Positions 1 to 6,307 of a stretch of 44,599 nt of DNA are shown in pieces. The notes under the pieces were generated by a model. The model saw only the letters and a program-made list of their open reading frames with translations, did not search any database and was not told the DNA's origin. The stretch is from a virus, in IMG/VR virus record IMGVR_UViG_3300024312_000006, positions 1-44,599 of that record, one strand, 5' to 3'. The translations under genes were made by a program, and so were the position numbers. The stretch's first letter is position 1; every line of letters begins with the position of its first letter.

Positions 1-250
1 CGAAAAGAACCTAGGCTACGGTGCGTTCACTCACATCTTCACTACGGTACTTGTTCGCAAGGCTACTGAGAAAGGGGTACCAGTACCTTCTATTGAAGAC
101 GACCTTGTGACGGGCATGAAGGAGGCACGCATCATTGAGACACTTGAGCCCGTCATGGGTCGTGGTTCCTTGATCGTTACCTCCGAAGCCCTGGAGGAAG
201 ATCGCCTGTGTTGTGCCAGGTACCCGTCTGCTGAGCGTCAGCTGTACTCC
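1..250. repeat. Assembly overlap, left copy (matches 44350-44599)
   Basis: The first 250 bases repeat the last 250, with differences at 124 (G here, A at 44473, a silent Glu codon change) and at 249 (C here, A at 44598, next to the last base of the window). The copy lies inside the large terminase gene and reads in frame across the join, so it is best explained as the overlap of a circular or terminally redundant assembly rather than a true end repeat. Confidence 0.85.
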
Positions 251-490
251 TTTGTGTACCAGCTGGCTAAGATGCAGAAAGTCCGTGGTGCGCTTGTTCA
301 CGACGACCGTGCTGATGCCGTCGAAGGACTTGTCCGGCGTTTCCAGAAACTCTTGGTTGCTGACCAAGACAAGCAAGCAGAAGCTCATCGAGCGGCTGCT
401 CTGCAAGAAGCTATCCACCGCGCCATGCCCAAGGTATTCACCAAGCGGCCCATTGGCGTTAACGCAAACTCCCGTTACTTCAAACGTTAA
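2..490 (+). CDS. terL: Large terminase subunit, C-terminal part (continues from 43061-44599)
   Basis: This is the 3' end of the packaging ATPase/nuclease gene whose 5' end is at the other end of the window. Joining 43061-44349 to 1-490 gives 592 codons, close to the 586 residues of T7 gp19. This part holds the end of the RNase H-like nuclease domain (the ValThrIleGluLys acidic strand lies just before the cut) and a basic C-terminus ending LysArg. There is no proper start here; the GTG at 107 is internal. The next gene begins 2 nt after the TAA. Confidence 0.93.
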   Translation, partial: EKNLGYGAFTHIFTTVLVRKATEKGVPVPSIEDDLVTGMKEARIIETLEPVMGRGSLIVTSEALEEDRLCCARYPSAERQLYSFVYQLAKMQKVRGALVHDDRADAVEGLVRRFQKLLVADQDKQAEAHRAAALQEAIHRAMPKVFTKRPIGVNANSRYFKR

Positions 491-492
491 TC

Positions 493-972
493 ATGAAGCT
501 CACCTCTCTCATCTCTCCCGGCATGCTGTCTAACGCTGGTCGCCTGCGCATCGAAGCAGCTACCGCTTTGTCGCGTGCTCAGCTTACCTCGCTCAGCTCC
601 CCTGGTGGCAAGTCCAAGGCCGCTAAGGATCTGAAGAACTTCTTTGACGCCATGTCTGGCCTGCTCGCTACCTACGTGGAAAGCACCGTGCCTACAGTCG
701 TCAGTCGTGTGCGTACATCGTCTACCGTGGCCACCATCACGTTCAGTGAAGTGCTGGCAGCGGGTGACAAGAACATTCCGTCTGCCGCGGCTTTTGCCCT
801 GACTGGTGGTGCAACCATTACGTCTGTACGTGTCTCTGGCTCTACCGTTATCCTTGAGGGTACTGGCATCGCTGCCACTCAGACCTTGACGTACACGCAG
901 CCTACTACTGGCGCTAAGCTCACTGACCTGAGTGGCAACGCTGTAGCTACGTTCTCTGGCGCTCTGGCGTAA
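493..972 (+). CDS. SwmB-type beta-sandwich protein, possible virion decoration or adhesin
   Basis: A 159-residue protein. Residues ~1-55 are Ala/Ser/Lys-rich and look helical. Residues ~60-159 read as one SwmB/Ig-like repeat: an opening PTVVSRV strand, a TITFSEVL strand, a middle VSGSTVILEG and a closing LTDLSGNAVATF signature typical of this bacterial adhesin repeat. There is no signal peptide. It starts 2 nt after terL and its stop overlaps the endolysin start (TAATG), so it is transcribed with the packaging and lysis genes. From family knowledge such single Ig-like domains often decorate capsids or tails; that role is inferred. Domain call fairly sure, function unknown. Confidence 0.7.
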   Translation: MKLTSLISPGMLSNAGRLRIEAATALSRAQLTSLSSPGGKSKAAKDLKNFFDAMSGLLATYVESTVPTVVSRVRTSSTVATITFSEVLAAGDKNIPSAAAFALTGGATITSVRVSGSTVILEGTGIAATQTLTYTQPTTGAKLTDLSGNAVATFSGALA

Positions 973-1598
973 TGGAACGTAGGGCTGTGGCTGCCAGTCT
1001 CCTGGCCCTCAGCCTAGCAGGTTTGATTGGGATTCAGAACCACGAGGGTGTGGTGCACAAAGTGTACCTAGACCCCGTGGGTATCCCTACCGCATGCGCT
1101 GGTCATACTGCCACCGTCACTAAAGCTGACGTGGGTAAGCGTATGTCTGACGACGTATGTCGCCGCCTGCTGGCTCAGGACGTGTCTGTGGCAGAGTCTG
1201 CTGTACGCAAGTACGTTAAGCAGCCGCTGACGCAGGGTCAATACGACGCCATGGTGTCGTTTACGTTTAACGTGGGTGCGAAGAACTTCGCCAACTCCAC
1301 ACTTCTCAGGCAGCACAACCTCGGCAATTGCTGGGGTGCCGGGTACCAGTTCACTCGTTGGGTGTACGCCAAGGACAAGAAGCTCCCTGGCTTGGTAGCT
1401 CGTCGTGCTGATGAGCGCAAGCTGTACGAGGCTGACTGTGACATCACGCAAACTCCACAAACACTTCCGGCATATCAACGAGTTAGTCTTCCATGGGTGC
1501 CTACCCAAGCCGAAGATCATTCTCTGCTACGTGCCAGAGGGTTACTTGGGATTCTGCGACGAGAAGAAACCGGGGAAGTACAACGTTATCTTGTCTGA
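972..1598 (+). CDS. SAR-type endolysin (phage lysozyme)
   Basis: Muralytic enzyme of the P21/T4 lysozyme (GH24) family. The catalytic triad spacing E-x8-D-x5-T is exact at E25, D34 and T40. Residues 5-22 form a weakly hydrophobic Ala/Leu/Ser/Gly segment with no cleavage site, the hallmark of a signal-anchor-release domain that lets the enzyme reach the periplasm through the Sec system and be released when the holin depolarises the membrane. The lysozyme fold should end near residue 156. The last ~50 residues have no counterpart in the family and are read through the first 161 nt of the next gene in another frame. It starts in a TAATG overlap with the SwmB gene. Confidence 0.88.
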   Translation: MERRAVAASLLALSLAGLIGIQNHEGVVHKVYLDPVGIPTACAGHTATVTKADVGKRMSDDVCRRLLAQDVSVAESAVRKYVKQPLTQGQYDAMVSFTFNVGAKNFANSTLLRQHNLGNCWGAGYQFTRWVYAKDKKLPGLVARRADERKLYEADCDITQTPQTLPAYQRVSLPWVPTQAEDHSLLRARGLLGILRREETGEVQRYLV

Positions 1599-1749
1599 TC
1601 GCATGTCGGATGATTGTGTCGTAGCTACGCTAGCTCACGAGATGATCCATATGTGGCAGTTCGAGATGGGCTTGTCTACCGCACACAACAAGGAGTTTCG
1701 CCAATGGGCGCGACGTTGCAAAAAGTTGCTTGGGTACTCGGTGCTCTGA
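1438..1749 (+). CDS. SprT-like zinc metalloprotease
   Basis: A 103-residue protein from GTG 1438, chosen because GAGG at 1428-1431 stands 6 nt upstream; an in-frame ATG at 1411 is possible. The SprT signature is clear: HEMIHMWQ at H67-E68-H71, followed by the third zinc ligand H83 in AHNKEFRQWARR, which closely matches SprT/Spartan proteases. It is half-size, holding only the core catalytic domain. It lies wholly inside the lysis cassette, overlapping the endolysin by 161 nt and the inner spanin by 46 nt. Its substrate is unknown. SprT-like proteins cut DNA-bound proteins in cells; a lysis role would be new. Confidence 0.8.
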   Translation: MTSRKLHKHFRHINELVFHGCLPKPKIILCYVPEGYLGFCDEKKPGKYNVILSDRMSDDCVVATLAHEMIHMWQFEMGLSTAHNKEFRQWARRCKKLLGYSVL

Positions 1750-2081
1750 TAGTTGGCATGGTGTTGGGTGCTGCACTACACGCTAACCATGTCAGCAAGC
1801 AGGCGTACAAGGCGGAACGAGTAGAAGCCGTACAGCGGGCCGACGCCCTGGAACGTGTCTACCCCAAGCGGGTAACCCGACAGGCCCGCCACGAGGCGGC
1901 CAGGGCCCTTGCCGAGGCCCGCATGGCTGACGCCGCCGCCAGTTCCCCGGATTGGGCCAATGAGCCCGTGCCGGAAGCTGTGCTCAAGGAGCTACAAGAT
2001 GAAGACTACAGCCCTCGCCGCGCTGCTGAGCCTGACCCTGATGGGCTGCTCGCAAGTACCCCGGCAGGTTCCCCCGAGTGA
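1704..2081 (+). CDS. Rz: Inner-membrane spanin subunit (Rz-like)
   Basis: A 125-residue protein from ATG 1704, which gives a short N-terminus followed by one membrane segment (residues ~8-26, VAWVLGALIVGMVLGAAL) and a long charged, Arg/Ala/Glu-rich helical periplasmic part, the usual i-spanin plan. The reading frame is open further upstream, but that part is the shadow of the SprT gene. A second gene with a lipobox starts inside it at 1999, the Rz/Rz1 nested arrangement. Together they would join inner and outer membranes and fuse them in the last step of lysis. Confidence 0.85.
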   Translation: MGATLQKVAWVLGALIVGMVLGAALHANHVSKQAYKAERVEAVQRADALERVYPKRVTRQARHEAARALAEARMADAAASSPDWANEPVPEAVLKELQDEDYSPRRAAEPDPDGLLASTPAGSPE

Positions 2082-2220
2082 GTGGCTTGATCCCACGCCT
2101 GCGCCTGTGCGTGAGGTCAAGGTCAACGCCGACCTAGCTCAACTGGTCAAGGACTATCAAGCCGCGCTGCGCTCATGCAATGCGGACAAGCAAGACATCC
2201 GAGACTTCCAAGGAAAGTAA
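1999..2220 (+). CDS. Rz1: Outer-membrane lipoprotein spanin subunit (Rz1-like)
   Basis: A 73-residue lipoprotein starting inside the inner-spanin gene in another frame and running 139 nt beyond it. The signal peptide ends in a lipobox LMGC with the lipidated cysteine at C17. The mature part has Pro-rich stretches (VPRQVPPSEW, PTPAP) as in Rz1 proteins, then a short helix. AAGGAG lies 7 nt before the ATG. Its stop overlaps the next start (TAATG at 2218-2222). Confidence 0.88.
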   Translation: MKTTALAALLSLTLMGCSQVPRQVPPSEWLDPTPAPVREVKVNADLAQLVKDYQAALRSCNADKQDIRDFQGK

Positions 2221-4043
2221 TGAAGACTCTTTACATTCAATACCCGTCCATCGTCAACCTGTCCATCAAGACCCTGCGTACCGCTGGTGGTGCAGAGGTG
2301 CGGGCTAATGACGACGGTACGTTCGGCCCGCTGCTTGGCAACTACCAGATCGAAGACAACTGCACTGTTACCTTCGTTAAGACCAGCAAGCCAGACACTA
2401 AGCTGGACACCTCGCGGGCTGGCTTGGCTCACCGCCGCATTAGCATTGCCCGTGATCTACGCATCCCTGCATATGTAGCAGGTACCCGCTGGCGTGCTGC
2501 ACAGGCGTATGTCAACCCTGACGTAGCCGTGTTGCCTAGCGGTGACATCGCCATCGTCGGTGCTGGCGGTACCTCTGGTGCCACACCGCCTGTTCCTAGC
2601 TATGTTACTAGCCCTTCGGCCGGTATCACCGATAACACGGTGACGTGGTATCTGCTGGGTGAAGGCGCGCAACAAGGCGCCGTCCCCGTACGGGCTAACA
2701 GTACGTTCTATCGTGCCGGTACGCTGGTCGTGCTTGCTACTGGTGACTTGGTTCGTGCTACTGTGTCTGGTACTACGGGTGCTTCTGCCCCCACGTACTC
2801 TGCCACTGCCGCTATTACTGATGGCACGGTGACGTGGTATGCCGTCACTTCTGGTGACCTTGATGCCGACGAAGTCCTTGTGACAGACAACTCAGGCAAC
2901 CCTGGTGACACCACACTGTACAACCCGTGGATTCAACCGCAGCTGTTTACTCAACCGACTCAGATGGCTCAAGAAGCAGTCGTCGAGTCTGGTAGTACCT
3001 CGCGTCACCGTTCGTGGGTGTTCGTTGATGGCTCTACTAGCAACAACGGTCTTGGCTCTAACGGTAAACAACCGGGTGTGCGAAACCTGTTGTGTAAAAC
3101 TGAGAGCAACGTCCTTGACATCGGGTACTTCGCTACCGATGGTAGCAACGAACACCTGCAAGTGTATGACGGTAATCGACGTGTCTTCGAGGTTCCCCTG
3201 AAGTTGGTGGCTGGTTCGTCTCGCTACCTGCGCGTACTGATCCCTGGCGGCCGTCGTCGGCGCGTAATCCGGGTGGCCGTTTCTGGTCAAGTTAACCTGC
3301 GCTATGTTGGCGTGGCACCTAACTGCACTGTTCAGCCGGTTGACTCGCTCGATCCTGTTGTGCTCCTGCATACGGACAGCTACAACAACACCGAGCTGCC
3401 TGCTATCGGCAACGTGCACTACGACCTGTCGCAACAGCTTGGTATGCGCCTGGGTTGCCCTCATGTCATCAACGTGTCGTGTGGTGGCATCTCTTATTCT
3501 GTGGATTCTCCGCAGGGTCGCAAGAACTTGGCATGGGTGTACGACAACAACGACCTCAGTGTGTACAAGCCTGACTTCATCGTCAATGCTCTTGGCTTCA
3601 ATGCCTCCGCTGGTGGTACGGACTACAGCCAAGAAGCTACCAAAGCACTCTATGTGTGGCGCAAGCAGCAGCTTCTCTTCGGTCAGCAAGTCTTCCAAGC
3701 CATCGTTGGCCCTTGGTTTGAGCGTGCTGGTCAAGAAGCACAGACTCGTGAGGTCTGCCGTCAACTGTTTGCTGCGTTCCTCTCGCATGCTAACCCGAAC
3801 TCTATCTTCATCAACCCGCTGGATGGCTCTGTCACCCGTGGAGATGGTGAAGTTATCGTGTCGGCTAGTGCTGCTTGGGTGACTGCTACCAACCAACCGT
3901 GGGTTGTGCCTAGTGTTGGTGGTGTGTACGATGGTGCTCACGTCAGTATCCCTGGTCAACGCTACCTCGCCGACTGCTTGGCTCAAGCTATCGACGCTGG
4001 TTTGGCTAACCTGGGCTATGGCTTGTCCTTTCCTGCTGTCTAA
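2220..4043 (+). CDS. Tailspike/tail fibre with SGNH-hydrolase domain
   Basis: A 607-residue protein. The N-terminal ~100 residues should anchor to the tail. Residues ~100-220 hold two copies of a beta module ending in TVTWY, sharing a 16-nt identity. The C-terminal half carries SGNH/GDSL hydrolase blocks: TDS with the candidate nucleophile S387, the Gly of SCGGIS, ALGFNAS in the third-block position, and DGAH giving D571 and H574. Such enzymes de-acetylate or de-esterify surface polysaccharides, so this is a likely receptor-binding and modifying spike. Its place after the lysis genes, apart from the tail fibre at 40588, resembles phiKMV relatives with depolymerase spikes. AGGAAAG precedes the ATG. 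Confidence 0.75.
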   Translation: MKTLYIQYPSIVNLSIKTLRTAGGAEVRANDDGTFGPLLGNYQIEDNCTVTFVKTSKPDTKLDTSRAGLAHRRISIARDLRIPAYVAGTRWRAAQAYVNPDVAVLPSGDIAIVGAGGTSGATPPVPSYVTSPSAGITDNTVTWYLLGEGAQQGAVPVRANSTFYRAGTLVVLATGDLVRATVSGTTGASAPTYSATAAITDGTVTWYAVTSGDLDADEVLVTDNSGNPGDTTLYNPWIQPQLFTQPTQMAQEAVVESGSTSRHRSWVFVDGSTSNNGLGSNGKQPGVRNLLCKTESNVLDIGYFATDGSNEHLQVYDGNRRVFEVPLKLVAGSSRYLRVLIPGGRRRRVIRVAVSGQVNLRYVGVAPNCTVQPVDSLDPVVLLHTDSYNNTELPAIGNVHYDLSQQLGMRLGCPHVINVSCGGISYSVDSPQGRKNLAWVYDNNDLSVYKPDFIVNALGFNASAGGTDYSQEATKALYVWRKQQLLFGQQVFQAIVGPWFERAGQEAQTREVCRQLFAAFLSHANPNSIFINPLDGSVTRGDGEVIVSASAAWVTATNQPWVVPSVGGVYDGAHVSIPGQRYLADCLAQAIDAGLANLGYGLSFPAV

Positions 4044-4444
4044 GTAGGAGTAAAGTAGCGGCAGCTACCCGGTGCTAAAGCAAAACCTCGTGAATAGCAA
4101 CGACCTAAATTTGGTTCAGCTATTCGCGGGGGTAGCTCCGACCTATCGGGACCAGCTTCCCCCGTAGCCCCTCGCGGGCGCGTACCACGCACGTAGACGC
4201 GGGCGGTATTGCGGGCGCGAAGTGACGCGCGCGACTGGAAAGGGCTTGGCCGGGCCATGGGCGGACTGTGCGGAACCAGGGACAGGCTCAGGAAGGGGCC
4301 TAATCGGGCGCTGGTGGGGCGATCGGGACCAGGGTAAGGGGGTAGGCTAGGCTCAGGGCTTCAGAAGCTCCCAAGGGCTTTGGCGGGACAGAGGGCGCGG
4401 GCATCCGGGCTATCTGTCTTTGCTGCTAGTGCCCACCTCCTGAC
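4044..4444. other. Gene-free GC-rich region after the tailspike gene
   Basis: No frame here has a ribosome site and coding look. Two neat hairpins follow the tailspike stop: 4089-4098 pairs with 4119-4128 (10 bp with one G-U), and 4128-4137 pairs with 4154-4163 (GGGGG-T-AGCT against AGCT-T-CCCCC), with CCG/CGG nested at 4138-4149. No T-run follows, so they are not classical terminators. The rest is G-rich with early stray ACCAGGG copies at 4275 and 4328. The physical genome ends probably fall in or near this region, by analogy with phiKMV and T7. Confidence 0.5.
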
Positions 4445-4487
4445 TAGCTACCAGGGAAGTAACCAGGGAGCCACCTACTAGGCAATA

Positions 4488-4501
4488 GGTACCTTAGATC
4501 A
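4488..4501 (+). promoter_or_regulatory. Candidate phage-polymerase promoter, left-end copy 1
   Basis: GGTACCTTAGATCA matches 12 of 14 bases of the motif found before the capsid and tail-fibre genes. It lies in the repeat array of the control region. A phage promoter near the genome end would fit replication-origin or full-length transcription use as in T7. Function inferred. Confidence 0.35.
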
Positions 4502-4648
4502 GAGGGGCATTGACCAGCACCAGGGAGCACCAGTACCAGGACACATACAACCAGGGACAGAACCAGGGAGGAACTACCAGGGAGCTAGGGACAGGAGACA
4601 CGGGATAGCTACCAGGGAAGTAACCAGGGCTAGGGCTACTAATCAATG

Positions 4649-4662
4649 AGTACCTTAGATCA
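4649..4662 (+). promoter_or_regulatory. Candidate phage-polymerase promoter, left-end copy 2
   Basis: AGTACCTTAGATCA, the duplicate of the site at 4488 exactly 161 bp downstream. Same reasoning; not tested. Confidence 0.35.
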
Positions 4663-4810
4663 AGGGGCGATTGATAGCCCGGGATAGCTACCAGGGAGAA
4701 CAACCTAGAGAACCAGGAAGAACAACCAGGGAGCTAGGGATAGAACACCAGGGAGGCACTACCAGGAACACCAGGGAAGAAGCTACCAGGGAGCATAGGT
4801 AGAAACCCTA

Positions 4811-4839
4811 TTGACATGGACCAGGGAAGTCATTACAGT
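4811..4839 (+). promoter_or_regulatory. Early promoter 1 (sigma70 type)
   Basis: TTGACA at 4811-4816, 17-bp spacer, TACAGT at 4834-4839. The spacer contains one ACCAGGGA repeat. First of five promoters with identical hexamers and spacing; read by host RNA polymerase right after entry. Confidence 0.8.
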
Positions 4840-4904
4840 AGAGGGCATGGATTAGCTCATGAGCTACCAGGGAGCTACTAGATAGCTACCAGGGAGCACA
4901 GGGC

Positions 4905-4933
4905 TTGACATACGGGAAAGATTGTGATACAGT
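4905..4933 (+). promoter_or_regulatory. Early promoter 2 (sigma70, extended -10)
   Basis: TTGACA at 4905-4910, 17-bp spacer ending in TGA, TACAGT at 4928-4933. The TG one base before the -10 gives an extended -10 element. Confidence 0.85.
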
Positions 4934-5008
4934 CCATTCCGTTGACCTCAACAGCTAGTAATAGCAGTGTTCCTAGGGGTTCCTAGGGTGGCTACAGAAC
5001 GTGAGGGG

Positions 5009-5037
5009 TTGACAACAGGGACAGACTGTGATACAGT
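5009..5037 (+). promoter_or_regulatory. Early promoter 3 (sigma70, extended -10)
   Basis: TTGACA at 5009-5014, 17-bp spacer, TGA-TACAGT with the -10 at 5032-5037. A tandem 10-bp repeat (TTCCTAGGGG/TTCCTAGGGT) lies about 40 bp upstream. Confidence 0.85.
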
Positions 5038-5082
5038 ACGAACCCAGCGACAGAGGAATCTGTTGCAGTCAATCTGAGAGGG

Positions 5083-5111
5083 TTGACAAGTAGTTTAGAC
5101 TGTGATACAGT
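5083..5111 (+). promoter_or_regulatory. Early promoter 4 (sigma70, extended -10)
   Basis: TTGACA at 5083-5088, 17-bp spacer, TGA-TACAGT with the -10 at 5106-5111. The sequence after the -10 (AGAGGCT) is the same as after promoter 5. Confidence 0.85.
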
Positions 5112-5219
5112 AGAGGCTGTTGATTATCGGATGCGACGGTGAACTATAGGTTGCCCTAGGGAGTGACTGACGTTCTTAAATTCGGGTGGCGCGAGTCACG
5201 GGAGCCGGGCTAAAGGTAG

Positions 5220-5248
5220 TTGACAACGTGCTGACACTGTGCTACAGT
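5220..5248 (+). promoter_or_regulatory. Early promoter 5 (sigma70, extended -10)
   Basis: TTGACA at 5220-5225, 17-bp spacer, TGC-TACAGT with the -10 at 5243-5248. It is the last promoter before the first gene, which begins about 700 nt further on. Confidence 0.85.
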
Positions 5249-5255
5249 AGAGGCT

Positions 5256-5945
5256 ACAGATCGCAAGATCATCGTTCTTTATGCGGTACGTCGTAAGGCG
5301 TATCTGGTGACACGGGAAGCAGCTAGGCTTAGGCTTGGTGGGCGGCAAACAACCCGGTGTCACGGGATGACCTAGGCTAGGTCGAATGTGGGTGGCGATA
5401 ATCCGCCCACGGACGGCTGATGACCTTAGGTAGGATCGTGGCTTGACCTCCCGAGAGTACATGCGGGGCAACAAGGTGCAGACCTCATGGATCGGACGTG
5501 TCTGGTCTGGTGGCTAGTAACCACTAAGGCAAAGGCGGGGATCGTGTGAGAGGATTCGGAAAGATCATAGACCGAGGCTGATAGGGTAGCCCGGACTGCT
5601 TAGAATGTGGGTAACTGCGGACTAGGTGGAATGGTGCGAGAGTAGGCAGAGGTAGGTTTATGGTAGAGTACGGATAACTGTCGGAACCCTTCGGGGGAAT
5701 ATGCCGACAGCGCCCAGGTCAAGGTGGCGCGAGATAACATGACCCTAACTCTAGCATCCCTAGGAGTATCCGAAGAATGGTGCTCAAGTATGATGGCGAG
5801 CCCTGCGCTTAGTGGGTGCTAGAGTTAGGACAGGCCGACAACAGGCGACGTGTGCAAGGGCTAACACCAAGCACACTGGACACAGTACGCGGCCCATGGT
5901 TTAGCCCAGGGTGTATCCTGTCCTTCTAATAGGAGGTGACAAGCT
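5256..5945 (+). ncRNA. Long structured untranslated leader of the early transcripts
   Basis: About 690 nt between the last host promoter and the first start codon, with no supported gene but a dense chain of hairpins. These include 5307-5316 with 5353-5363 (GTGACAC/GTGTCAC plus GGG/CCC), 5369-5374 with 5378-5383, 5388-5395 with 5403-5410 (8 bp), 5479-5484 with 5504-5509 (CAGACC/GGTCTG), 5510-5513 with 5521-5524, 5569-5579 with 5588-5597, 5678-5684 with 5704-5710 around a CCCTTCGGG hairpin, 5744-5756 with 5817-5829 (13 bp), and 5850-5855 with 5871-5876. It must be transcribed if the promoters work. Whether it is a separate RNA, a processed leader or a regulator is unknown. Confidence 0.55.
5744..5829 (+). 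other. Long-range 13-bp stem enclosing a branched loop
   Basis: CCTAACTCTAGCA (5744-5756) is perfectly complementary to TGCTAGAGTTAGG (5817-5829), and the helix can extend inward by one wobble and two G-C pairs. The enclosed 60 nt contain a smaller GCTC/GAGC stem (5782-5785 with 5798-5801). This is the strongest single structure in the leader. Confidence 0.7.
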
Positions 5946-6125
5946 ATGTCTTTTCAAGATGAGCTTGATGCTATCTGTTGCAAGGTGGCCCGCCGTGTCG
6001 AACGTGACACAAAGCTGGCTTACTTGTCGATGGATGCCGATTATTGGCGCTGGGAACAGCATAAGTACGCCATGGGCGACACTTACGCCATACTTGCGCC
6101 GTTCATCAACACGGAGGATATGTGA
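5946..6125 (+). CDS. Small unknown early protein (first early gene)
   Basis: A 59-residue, charged, Trp/Tyr-containing soluble protein beginning MSFQDELDAICCKVARRVER. It has the best ribosome site of the genome, AGGAGGTGA at 5931-5939, 6 nt before the ATG. Its last codon overlaps the next start (ATGTGA, 6120-6125). As the first product of the host-promoter transcripts it is a candidate host-takeover factor, by position only; I recognise no family. Confidence 0.75.
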   Translation: MSFQDELDAICCKVARRVERDTKLAYLSMDADYWRWEQHKYAMGDTYAILAPFINTEDM

Positions 6126-6307
6126 AGATCCGCATTAACGTTGAAACGTTGGAGTACAACCTCAGGCAATGGTTCCTCAACGTCTATAAGGTGTGGGGAA
6201 CATACTACGGTGAGTATGCGTGCTGGGAAATCTTCGCCAACGATGTGCAAGAAGCAATCAATGTGGCGGTAACTGAGGGTATCAAGCATCCGAAGGTGGT
6301 GGTGTGA
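6122..6307 (+). CDS. Small unknown early protein
   Basis: A 61-residue protein with a GTG start overlapping the previous stop, so probably translated by coupling. Aromatic-rich middle (WFLNVYKVWGTYYGEYACW), helical C-terminal half ending in KVVV. No recognised family. Its stop overlaps the next GTG at 6304. Confidence 0.65.
   Translation: MKIRINVETLEYNLRQWFLNVYKVWGTYYGEYACWEIFANDVQEAINVAVTEGIKHPKVVV

Larger units (their letters stand above)
4446..4674 (+). repeat. Imperfect direct duplication, 161-bp offset
   Basis: Segment 4446-4513 matches 4607-4674 at a constant offset of 161 bp. The first 23 bases are identical, the middle is about half conserved, and both contain TACCTTAGATCA (4490-4501 and 4651-4662) followed by AGGGGC and ATTGA. 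The duplicated core resembles the candidate phage-polymerase promoter found in the virion region. Confidence 0.75.
4275..4895 (+). repeat. ACCAGGGA short-repeat array
   Basis: Sixteen exact copies of ACCAGGGA start at 4275, 4450, 4462, 4519, 4550, 4562, 4576, 4611, 4690, 4725, 4747, 4770, 4785, 4820, 4866 and 4888, plus near copies at 4328, 4535, 4623, 4711 and 4761. All are in one orientation at irregular spacing, often inside GCTACCAGGGAG. The array ends just before the second host promoter, and the copy at 4820 sits in the spacer of the first one. T7 has short repeat arrays beside its terminal repeats, important for concatemer processing and packaging; that analogy is my inference. Confidence 0.85.

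Noticed and set aside
1-250. True direct terminal repeat of the virion
   Set aside because: It falls within terL and reads through in frame; phiKMV- and T7-type ends lie beside the early control region instead.
2892-3986. 364-codon open frame on the minus strand
   Set aside because: It lies fully opposite the tailspike gene, has no ribosome site and follows from GC-biased codon use; the product looks like no protein family.
4275-4895. CRISPR-like array
   Set aside because: The repeated unit is only 8 nt, spacing is irregular and there are no unique spacers of constant length or cas genes.
5461-5517. Short frame MRGNKVQTSW in the leader
   Set aside because: Only 18 codons and no ribosome site; it lies across the CAGACC/GGTCTG stem.
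5739-5820. Short frame MTLTLASLGV in the leader
   Set aside because: 27 codons, nearest AAGGTGG is about 12 nt from the ATG, and it runs through the 13-bp stem; structure explains the sequence better.
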